5,082 nt of DNA from Acidobacteriaceae bacterium (GTDB lineage Bacteria > Acidobacteriota > Terriglobia > Bryobacterales > Bryobacteraceae), in assembly GCA_019246575.1 (NCBI GenBank), contig JAFAQG010000611.1, positions 1-5,082 of the forward strand, given 5' to 3'. Positions 1 through 5,082 of this stretch are shown in pieces. The notes under the pieces are model-generated. The model saw nothing but the letters and a program-made list of their open reading frames with translations. It did not search any database and was not told where the DNA came from. Position 1 is the stretch's first letter, and every line of letters begins with the position of its first letter. The position numbers and the translations under genes were made by a program.

Positions 1-1
1 C

Positions 2-94
2 GGCATCGCGGTTCGCCCCTCGGTGGACATGGTCCTTAATGAAGAGCGATCATACATCGGCCGTGAAGCACGGTATCCGAAACTGCAGCCCTAA
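2..94 (+). CDS. Possible C-terminal end of an unrecognised protein (5' partial)
   Basis: Reading from base 2 gives 30 sense codons and then TAA at 92-94, with a peptide ending in ...REARYPKLQP. The composition looks protein-like (mixed charged and hydrophobic residues, about 63% G/C at third positions). The other two plus frames look poorer: one closes within 40 bases, and the other runs to about 164 with an unconvincing composition. I do not recognise the family, and 30 codons are too few to assign a function. If real, the gene ends about 200 bases before the 3' end of the convergent permease gene. It could equally be a chance open frame, so confidence is low. Confidence 0.3.
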   Translation, partial: GIAVRPSVDMVLNEERSYIGREARYPKLQP

Positions 95-150
95 TTGTTT
101 CCGGATTGTGGTCGGATCACGGGCCAACCGGAAAGTGAGCCCTCACAAAC

Positions 151-245
151 CGATAGATCTCCGCTAACGGCCTAGCATTTGCTAATCCTTGTCAGGCATG
201 GGAGCGGACATTCCTCTACCGTTCCGGACCACAGCGGATCTATCG
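151..245. repeat. Imperfect long inverted repeat around a 12-bp palindrome
   Basis: The left arm begins CGATAGATCTCCGCT at 151. The right arm AGCGGATCTATCG (233-245) is its reverse complement except for a 2-base insertion in the left arm, giving 13 paired bases. Pairing continues weakly inward (CGG/CC on the left against GGACC on the right). Near the centre, TAGCA-TT-TGCTA (173-184) is a separate perfect palindrome. The element lies in the non-coding stretch 95-290, downstream of the permease stop codon. It has no U-rich tail in either direction, so it is not a standard intrinsic terminator. It might be a structured 3' end, a small palindromic mobile remnant or chance. Nothing else is seen in 95-290. 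Confidence 0.4.
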
Positions 246-290
246 ACTGCGCAGGACGAGTTCTGCAGCGAGCGAGGCTCATTTTCGAGA

Positions 291-2918
291 TCATTCTGCG
301 CGTAGCATTTCGACGGGATCGATTCTGATTCCGCGAATGATGGCGGGTATGGCTGATGACAGAGTGATCAACACAATGGTCAGCAGTGGAATGGCCAGCA
401 CACCCACATCGCTTGGCTTCACTTGATAAAGCAATGTTCTGATTCTGGGTTCGAGCAACAAGCCGGCAGCCCCGCCAACTGCAATCCCTAAAGCGGCCAT
501 GCTGAATATGCCCACTGAAACCTGCCGCGCAATCTCGCTTGCTGTAGCTCCTACAGCGATACGAATTCCGAGTTCGCGGTGCCGCTGCAGCACCGAGTAC
601 TCAAGCACGCCGTAGAGTCCAATGCCAGCCAACAACAGTGCAACTCCGGCGAAAAACACTGCCAGCGCTGCGAGTAGCCGCTCACGTACCGTTTGCGCCC
701 CGTTCAGCTCTATTTGCGTACGTACATTGCTCACGCGCAGTGCCGGCCGCGCCTGCGTTACCTCATGGCGGAGCATCGAAGCCAAAGCGTACGGATTCGG
801 GCTCCTCGTTCGCACCAGAAATGTAGCTCTGCTAGCTGTCTGGGTTGTAGGCGAACCAAGAGGAATATACGCGACCGGTGGCATGGGCTCGCGGATACTG
901 CGATACTGCGCATTTGCCACCAGACCCACTACTTGAAAGATCAGCGTTCCCCTCGTGAAAGACTTGCCCACTGGATCAAGACCATGGAAATATTCTTTCG
1001 CAAAAGCCAGGTTCACCAGCGCACTATTCTGTGCTGTATTATTTCGCCGCAGATCTCTACCTTCCAGCAGGGGAATCTTCATCGTTTGCAGCCAGCCCGG
1101 AGACACATTCAAGAAAAGCGCAAGAACCGGGGATGGCGCGTTCCCGCCCATAGAGACAAAGCCGTTGCTGGTTGAACCGCCGAATAGTGCAACATCGGCG
1201 ACGGCAACACTCTCCACGCCGCTCAGCTCGCGCAGATGATCAGCCGCTTGCAACCAGAACTCCGCAGGCTGGTTGTGCTTTGCTACGGTTTCCAGAGTCA
1301 GGATCCGGTCAGCAGAAAACCCGGTAGGTTGACTCGAGAGCCGCCCCACAGTGGTTACAAACCCATCGGCTGCGAAATGGACAATGAAACAGAAGGCAAC
1401 CTGAGTGGCGATTAAGCCGTACATCAGCCAATGGCGGGAGTGGGGATGATCCCCGCCTTTGAGCGCCAAGGCCGGACTGGTGGATGACGCACGCAAAGCG
1501 GGCAGTAGACCAAATAGCAGCGTCGCGCCGGCACTCAACACCGTGAGAAACGCCAGTACGCGCCAATCGGCAGGGAGACTCAAGCGCGCCGGATTATCCG
1601 GAGGATTGATTCTCGCCACGATGAAGGGCGCTGACCACCATGCAAAGGAGCAGCCGGCTCCGGTTGCCAAAGCCGCCAGTAACGCGCTTTCTACGATCAC
1701 GAGTTGAATCAGGCGCCATTTACCGGCTCCAATCGAGACACGCAGTGCCATTTCCCGCGATCGGGCGGCAGCTTGTGCACTGAGCAGATTGGCAATATTC
1801 AGACATGCGATTAGCAAAACCAGGCCAACGATGACTCCGATGCAGAGCAAAGCAACTCGATAAGTGCGCTGCATGAACGATAAGCCGCCGGCTGCTGATT
1901 CCAGAACGATTTGCTGCTGCAGATACTTGGCCCGGCGCTCCGCCGGCCAACTCGTGAATCCCTTGGCGCGTTCCGTTTGCACGGTGGTCCATATCGCTTG
2001 CAGGCGCTCCCAGACACGCGTTTGCGAGCCGCCTGGCTTCATTTGTATGAAGGTGCGGAGCCAGCCCCAGTCGTCATGAGTCGCGCCTTCGTACATCGCG
2101 CACGGAAGGAAAATATCCGTAAACATTCCGGGTTCCGTACCCGTGAAGCCTTCCGGCGCGATACCGATGATTTCGTAGAGATCGTTGTCAAGCTGAACTT
2201 TGCGGCCGATTACGCCGGGATCCCGGCCGAATCGCTGCGACCAGTAATCATAAGAAAGCACCGCGACCGGACTTGCCTTCGGCTTGGTATCATCGCTCTC
2301 CGCCAACAAACGGCCCAGCGCCGGCTTCAATTCAAACGCGCTGAACACCCAGCCGGACACAAATTGCCGGTGCGCTCGCTCCATATCCGCCTCGGAACCG
2401 AAGGTCAGATCCACTCGCTCGGTCCCGGACGCGGCAATCAGTTCCGCATCAGCCTTTACGGCCTCTCTCATGAGCAGGAACTGAGGATATTCGCCCCACT
2501 CGCTGTCCCTGATCGAGCCGTCGGGGCCTACTCCGCGCAACACCATCGTATACAGGCGATCTGCATTTCGCACGGGCAATGGCCTGAGCAGCAGAGCGTC
2601 TACCAGCCGGAAGACCGACGTACAGGAGCCGATGGCAAGTGCAAGTGACAGGACCGCCGCCATTGAGGTAGCCGGACGCTTGCACAGTTGCCGCCAGCCA
2701 AAGATGAAGTCTCCGAGGAGTGAATCAATCCAAATAGCCAGCTTCAAATCACGGCTCTGCTCGCGATAGTGCAACAACGACCCGAACGCCTTTCGCGCTT
2801 CCTCAGGATAGCGGCCTTCCTCGATTGCTTCGTCGATGTGCGCCTGGAATTCTTCGTCGAGTTCGCGATGCAAACGTTCGGTTCGAAAAAGATTAACGAG
2901 CCGCGACCAAACTGACAT
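291..2918 (-). CDS. ADOP family (acidobacterial duplicated orphan) ABC-type permease, FtsX/MacB fold
   Basis: This is an inner-membrane permease of the MacB/FtsX superfamily with two fused FtsX units and no partner ATPase in the window. Residues 1-80 are the charged soluble prefix typical of ADOPs (HRELDEEF, then EEGRYPEEARKAFGS). TM1 is about 83-111, followed by a large periplasmic MacB-type domain to about 345. The first FtsX set has helices near 354-378, 404-430 and 454-475. A middle TM at about 499-518 opens the second half. Its extracytoplasmic domain spans about 525-745 (with PLLEGRDLR and DPVGKSF), and the second FtsX set is near 748-775, 797-821 and 838-862. The cytoplasmic FtsX turns appear twice: SREMALRVSIGAGKWRLIQ (388-406) and HRELGIRIAVGA (780-791). 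The length is normal (about 800-900 residues) and the frame is intact. The ATG lies one base after the padR stop, with GAGGA 9 bases upstream, so the two are almost certainly one operon. The transported substrate is unknown for most of the family; MacB relatives suggest efflux or mechanotransmission. Confidence 0.95.
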   Translation of the reverse strand: MSVWSRLVNLFRTERLHRELDEEFQAHIDEAIEEGRYPEEARKAFGSLLHYREQSRDLKLAIWIDSLLGDFIFGWRQLCKRPATSMAAVLSLALAIGSCTSVFRLVDALLLRPLPVRNADRLYTMVLRGVGPDGSIRDSEWGEYPQFLLMREAVKADAELIAASGTERVDLTFGSEADMERAHRQFVSGWVFSAFELKPALGRLLAESDDTKPKASPVAVLSYDYWSQRFGRDPGVIGRKVQLDNDLYEIIGIAPEGFTGTEPGMFTDIFLPCAMYEGATHDDWGWLRTFIQMKPGGSQTRVWERLQAIWTTVQTERAKGFTSWPAERRAKYLQQQIVLESAAGGLSFMQRTYRVALLCIGVIVGLVLLIACLNIANLLSAQAAARSREMALRVSIGAGKWRLIQLVIVESALLAALATGAGCSFAWWSAPFIVARINPPDNPARLSLPADWRVLAFLTVLSAGATLLFGLLPALRASSTSPALALKGGDHPHSRHWLMYGLIATQVAFCFIVHFAADGFVTTVGRLSSQPTGFSADRILTLETVAKHNQPAEFWLQAADHLRELSGVESVAVADVALFGGSTSNGFVSMGGNAPSPVLALFLNVSPGWLQTMKIPLLEGRDLRRNNTAQNSALVNLAFAKEYFHGLDPVGKSFTRGTLIFQVVGLVANAQYRSIREPMPPVAYIPLGSPTTQTASRATFLVRTRSPNPYALASMLRHEVTQARPALRVSNVRTQIELNGAQTVRERLLAALAVFFAGVALLLAGIGLYGVLEYSVLQRHRELGIRIAVGATASEIARQVSVGIFSMAALGIAVGGAAGLLLEPRIRTLLYQVKPSDVGVLAIPLLTIVLITLSSAIPAIIRGIRIDPVEMLRAE

Positions 2919-2919
2919 A

Positions 2920-3249
2920 TCAGGCCATCCTCAAGATACGGTTTACTGCGGCCCTTACTGAAGCCCAGCGTGATTCTTCCGCCGCCAGTTGCTTTTTTCC
3001 CGCAGCCGTCAGTTCATAAATACGAGCGCGCCGGCCGTTGTCTTTGTCCACCCACTTGGCGCGAATCCAACCAGACTCCTCCATTCGGTGGAGTGCCGGG
3101 TACAGGGACCCTTCTTCAATGCGCAGCACTTCTTCCGATGTCTCACGAACGGCTGACATGATTGCGTAGCCGTGCAGCCCTGGCCGGCGCGAGAGCAGCT
3201 TTAGAACGAGAAGATCCAGGGAACCTTGAAGGGCATCAGCGCGAGCCAT
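2920..3249 (-). CDS. PadR family transcriptional regulator (ADOP-linked type)
   Basis: This is a 109-residue winged-helix DNA-binding protein that probably represses its own operon with the downstream permease. The opening LQGSLDLLVLKLLS (8-20) is the typical first helix of PadR proteins. It is followed by HGYAIM (26-31). GSLYPALHRMEESGWI (47-62) is the family's diagnostic recognition-helix block. The wing is about 64-82 (RRARIYELTAAGKKQL), and a short C-terminal helix at 86-109 should mediate dimerisation. The short C-terminus fits the small PadR subfamily, not the longer PadR/AphA type. ATG 3249 is favoured because it leaves the first helix complete; the next Met (31) would remove it. No Shine-Dalgarno sequence stands immediately before it. 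The predicted promoter is so close that the transcript would have a leader of only about 5-10 bases. The effector ligand cannot be told from sequence. Confidence 0.93.
   Translation of the reverse strand: MARADALQGSLDLLVLKLLSRRPGLHGYAIMSAVRETSEEVLRIEEGSLYPALHRMEESGWIRAKWVDKDNGRRARIYELTAAGKKQLAAEESRWASVRAAVNRILRMA
2928..2932 (-). promoter_or_regulatory. Shine-Dalgarno of the permease gene, inside the 3' end of padR
   Basis: The minus strand reads GAGGA with 9 bases before the permease ATG at 2918. It lies within the last codons of padR, so ribosomes finishing padR would arrive on top of it. This supports ATG 2918 as the start and suggests translational coupling. Confidence 0.7.
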
Positions 3250-3253
3250 CGAT

Positions 3254-3277
3254 AGAAGTCTAATTATATAGACCTCT
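3254..3277 (-). promoter_or_regulatory. padR promoter -10 box centred in a 24-bp dyad (probable PadR operator)
   Basis: On the minus strand the order is AGAGGTCTA, then TATAAT, then TAGACTTCT. The 9-base arms are inverted repeats with one mismatch, and the central six bases (3268-3263) are a perfect -10 consensus. The best -35 candidate is a weak TTGCGG (3292-3287) with an 18-base spacer. The -10 box ends 13 bases before the padR ATG, so initiation would fall near 3253-3257. A dimeric PadR bound here would cover the -10 box directly, which fits autorepression. A lone TAGAC at 3299-3303 repeats the arm sequence exactly 30 bp from the TAGAC at 3269 and could be a secondary half-site. The dyad is read directly; the identity of its binder is inferred from gene position. 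Confidence 0.75.
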
Positions 3278-3317
3278 TAATATCAGCCGCAAGTCATCTA
3301 GACGCCATTCCTGATCA

Positions 3318-3335
3318 TTGCCTCCATTGAGGCAA
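3318..3335. repeat. Perfect 7-bp stem-loop in the divergent intergenic region
   Basis: TTGCCTC (3318-3324), loop CATT, GAGGCAA (3329-3335). There is no run of T on either side on either strand, so it does not look like an intrinsic terminator. It lies upstream of the padR promoter, about 40 bp beyond the -10 dyad. It could be a binding site for another regulator or a chance palindrome. Confidence 0.45.
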
Positions 3336-3677
3336 CTCGGGAACTGGACGAACTATGACCGGATACATCCGCCCTTACGGCCTACTGACGATTTGAGAAG
3401 TGAATGGAGCTCGCGACCGGATCACGTGACCCTTTCAGACAAGGGAGCAGGAATATTCTCGGCCGGCCTTGCAACGTTCTCTTGCATGAATCAGGGCGGA
3501 GCGGGCATCGCCGTGGCGGCGCACATGCTTGCCAGAAAGCAGACGGTCTCCATTCGTGCCAAGCGGACGATCGCCCCGGGCAACAGTTTCACCATCTTCG
3601 GCTGCGTTCTCGGCTTTCGATTCCACAGCAAGAATCGGAGTTCGGCACGACCCGCCAAACCTGTAATCTTTTGCTGA
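3336..3677. other. Intergenic stretch with no supported gene
   Basis: Several open frames cross this region on both strands, but none is convincing. The longest plus frame ends at 3677 with TGA. It has no ATG at its 5' end (only a TTG at 3318 inside the hairpin arm) and no ribosome binding site there. From the internal ATG at 3487 the same frame shows raised G/C at third positions (roughly three quarters of codons), and its short peptide contains GGAGIAVAAHMLARK. I recognise no family. The overlapping minus-strand frames are no better. An 8-bp perfect palindrome TCACGTGA sits at 3422-3429. The stretch may be a long regulatory region, a decayed gene or a very small unrecognised gene. Confidence 0.5.
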
Positions 3678-3702
3678 GGTCATCGACGCGTTTCGATGAT
3701 CC
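3678..3702. promoter_or_regulatory. Inverted repeat upstream of the ester cyclase gene (candidate operator)
   Basis: TCATCGA (3680-3686) and TCGATGA (3693-3699) are perfect 7-base inverted arms separated by CGCGTT. Pairing nearly extends outward to GG/CC with one extra base. The right arm ends 31 bases before the cyclase ATG. A nearby TGTAAT (3662-3667) is one base from the -10 consensus, but it has no good -35 at normal spacing. If it is the promoter, the dyad would lie just downstream of the start point, a position suited to a repressor. No regulator gene sits next to the cyclase. Confidence 0.35.
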
Positions 3703-3730
3703 ATAGATCAAGCGAACGAGGAACATTCCA

Positions 3731-4179
3731 ATGAACAAAGAAGAACAAAACAAGGCCGTCGTCGGCCGCTGGTTTACCGAGTTTTGGGGCAAGAACGTCG
3801 ACCTGGCAGTTGTCGATCAGATTGCCGCGCCGGATATGCTACTTAAGTACTCGCTGCACGAAGCTCGGCGCGGCCACAAAGATATTAAGGCGTTCATGAC
3901 TGATTTCCGTGCCGCATTTCCCGATCTCAACTTCTGGGGCACCGCGGATCTGATCGCAGAAGGCGACTATGTCGTCGGTCAATGGGAAGGCGGCGCACCC
4001 ATACGGGTCCAGCCTTCACTGATTTTCTGGTCGGCGGCCTGCCGGCCGCGACCGGCCGCAAGATGCACTTCACGGGCACCACGGTGTTGAAGGTGATCAA
4101 CGGTAAGATCGTCGAGGAGATCGGCCTCGACGACGGTGTGACCGCGCTGACGCAACTTGGGTTGCTCAAGGCCGCCTAA
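3731..4179 (+). pseudogene. SnoaL-like ester cyclase, broken by a one-base frameshift
   Basis: The ATG at 3731 is preceded by GAGGA (3718-3722) at 8 bases. The first 88 codons (MNKEEQNKAVVGRWFTEFWG..., then FRAAFPDLNFWGTADLIAEGD and QWEGG) are the N-terminal part of a SnoaL-fold protein of the ester cyclase/polyketide cyclase-like type. The frame then goes wrong after 3994 and would end at 4090 with an unrelated tail. The next frame from 3997 supplies the missing C-terminus: THTGPAFTDF, ATGRKMHFTG, VINGKIVEEI, DDGVTALTQLGLL and TAA at 4177-4179. Adding one G to the GGCGGCGC run (3989-3996) restores GGTHTGP and a 149-residue protein of normal family length. The family adopts a cone-like alpha+beta fold. 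Some members cyclise polyketides, but most, like this one, have no known substrate. The shift may be a true mutation or a sequencing error in a GC-rich repeat. No classic slippery heptamer for programmed -1 shifting is present. Confidence 0.88.
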
Positions 4180-4197
4180 TCAAATCAGCCGAAATGT

Positions 4198-4220
4198 GCC
4201 GCCCCCAGCGGGGCGGCTTT
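4198..4220 (+). terminator. Rho-independent terminator after the ester cyclase gene
   Basis: GCCGCCCC (4198-4205), loop CAGC (4206-4209), GGGGCGGC (4210-4217) form a perfect 8-bp all-G/C stem, followed by TTT and then CCGTT. The stem begins 19 bases after the cyclase stop codon. The T tract is short but the stem is very stable. It should separate cyclase transcription from ada. Confidence 0.85.
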
Positions 4221-4326
4221 CCGTTCAATCTGTTCAGACCGCGCAGCGGCTCCAACGAGTTTGAAAGCAAGGATCGGAGTGCACGGGCCTGGAATTAGCA
4301 GGACGATGAGATAGGAGAGATGGAAT

Positions 4327-5082
4327 ATGACGGCAACGAAATCCACTACGACCCGGAGAACCGCGTCTCCATCTGTGGTAGAAACTGATCCTCGCTGGGC
4401 GCGCGTTCTTGCGCGCGACAAGGCAGCCGACGGGCAACTCTGGTACTCGGTTTCTACGACGGGCGTCTATTGCCGGCCGTCGTGCCCGTCGCGTATCCCC
4501 AACCCCGGTAACGTTCAACTTCACGATTCCCTGGAAAGCGCAAAGGCCACGGGATTTCGGCCTTGCAAGCGATGCAAACCGGACGGAGCTTCGATCGATG
4601 CCGGGAACGCGGCTCTGGTCGCGAAGGCATGCCGCATCATCGAGGAGAGCGAAGAAGAACCTTCGTTGGAGGATCTGGTGAAGGCAATCGGCCGCAGCCA
4701 GAGCTATTTTCATCGCGTATTCAAGGCTACGACCGGGCTGACGCCGAAGGACTATGCCGCCGCAGATCGTGCGAAGAAAGTCCGCCAAGGATTGGCCTCC
4801 GGACACACTGTCACCGAGGCGATCTACGATGCGGGTTTTAATTCCAGCGGACGCTTCTATGAGAAGTCGACGGACATGCTGGGCATGACGCCATCACGAT
4901 ATCGCGCCGGGGGGACAGATGAGGAGATTCGGTTTGCCGTTGGTCAGACTTCACTTGGTGCGATCCTCGTCGCTTCGAGCAGGAAGGGCGTCGCCGCGAT
5001 CCTGTTAGGGGATGATCCTGACGAGCTGGTCCGTAATCTTCAGGACCGCTTTCCGAAAGCGCATCTCATCGGCGCGGATAGC
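4327..5082 (+). CDS. ada: Ada: DNA methylphosphotriester / O6-methylguanine methyltransferase and AraC-type regulator (3' partial)
   Basis: The frame runs open for 252 codons to the window edge. Ada repairs alkylated DNA by moving methyl groups onto its own cysteines. Methylation of the N-terminal zinc domain turns it into an activator of adaptive-response genes. Residues about 21-88 are the zinc domain, with C49 and C53 in YCRPSCPSR and C80 and C83 in FRPCKRCKP. The spacings (4, 27, 3) equal those of E. coli Cys38/42/69/72, making C49 the likely methylphosphotriester acceptor. Residues about 96-195 are the AraC-type helix-turn-helix domain (SQSYFHRVFKATTGLTPKDY, GFNSSGRFYEKS, GMTPSRYR). Residues about 200-252 begin the methyltransferase domain (IRFAVGQTSLGAILVA); the PCHR active-site block lies beyond the edge. 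ATG 4327 is chosen because AGGAGAG (4313-4319) sits 7 bases upstream and an in-frame TAG occurs at 4312. It gives an N-terminus about 11 residues longer than E. coli Ada, rich in Thr/Ser. No clear Ada box or consensus promoter is visible in the 106 bases upstream. Confidence 0.95.
   Translation, partial: MTATKSTTTRRTASPSVVETDPRWARVLARDKAADGQLWYSVSTTGVYCRPSCPSRIPNPGNVQLHDSLESAKATGFRPCKRCKPDGASIDAGNAALVAKACRIIEESEEEPSLEDLVKAIGRSQSYFHRVFKATTGLTPKDYAAADRAKKVRQGLASGHTVTEAIYDAGFNSSGRFYEKSTDMLGMTPSRYRAGGTDEEIRFAVGQTSLGAILVASSRKGVAAILLGDDPDELVRNLQDRFPKAHLIGADS

Noticed and set aside
1911..2648. A 245-codon plus-strand open frame across the permease gene
   Set aside because: It lies wholly antisense to the well-supported permease. 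The peptide has the composition of a shadow frame and there is no ribosome site or family resemblance.
3435..3704. An 89-codon minus-strand frame in the divergent intergenic region
   Set aside because: Its composition is not protein-like, it has no ribosome site, and it competes with equally unconvincing plus-strand frames.
3989..3996. Programmed -1 ribosomal frameshifting in the cyclase gene
   Set aside because: The GGCGGCGC run does not form an X XXY YYZ slippery heptamer. A single lost base explains the data more simply.
4042..4059. CCGGCCGC repeated at 4042 and 4052
   Set aside because: This is a chance GC-rich repeat within conserved cyclase codons (around Pro-Ala-Ala-Thr-Gly-Arg), not a separate element.
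4320..4388. Alternative ATG at 4320 giving a 22-codon overlapping leader peptide before ada
   Set aside because: It directly abuts the AGGAGAG sequence with no spacer, and its short peptide has no recognisable attenuator features.
4535..4542. Exact E. coli-type Ada box AAAGCGCA inside the ada coding region, with further copies at 1115-1122 and 5056-5063
   Set aside because: All three lie well inside coding sequence and away from any promoter. The one at 4535 falls in ordinary Glu-Ser-Ala-Lys-Ala codons. Three copies are more than expected, but nothing links them to regulation.
4234..4806. A 190-codon minus-strand open frame opposite ada
   Set aside because: It is antisense to clear Ada coding sequence, crosses the intergenic region and matches no family.

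Overview
The window looks like chromosomal DNA from a soil-type acidobacterium, probably close to the Solibacter/Bryobacter group. The main reason is the leftmost operon. It pairs a PadR-type repressor with an 875-residue duplicated FtsX/MacB permease that carries the 'permease prefix' N-terminus and has no ATPase beside it. This is the ADOP (acidobacterial duplicated orphan permease) arrangement, which is expanded in those genomes. Base composition is moderately GC-rich throughout. The taxonomic placement is inferred from gene family and from remembered resemblance of the permease's second half to Solibacter-type ADOPs; no search was run.

Layout: positions 1-94 may hold the last 30 codons of an unrecognised plus-strand gene. 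Positions 95-290 are non-coding and contain a pair of inverted arms around a small palindrome. On the minus strand, padR (3249 to 2920) is followed after a single base by the ADOP permease gene (2918 to 291). The padR promoter is notable: a consensus TATAAT lies exactly at the centre of a 24-bp dyad, about 13 bases from the padR ATG. This suggests autorepression and a nearly leaderless transcript. A 481-bp divergent intergenic region follows. It holds a perfect 7-bp-stem hairpin, a stretch with unconvincing ORFs, and a second dyad just upstream of the next gene.

On the plus strand, a SnoaL-like ester cyclase gene (3731-4179) is broken by one apparent missing G near 3995. Both halves match one continuous family member. 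A strong intrinsic terminator (4198-4220) follows. Then comes ada, starting at 4327 and running off the right edge. It has the four zinc-binding cysteines, the AraC-type domain and the beginning of the methyltransferase domain.

The padR and permease genes form one regulated transcription unit, probably repressor-controlled. The ester cyclase and ada are insulated from each other by the terminator and have no evident functional link to the permease. I found no convincing previously undescribed multi-gene system. The observations most worth checking are the padR promoter/operator geometry and the frameshift in the cyclase gene.
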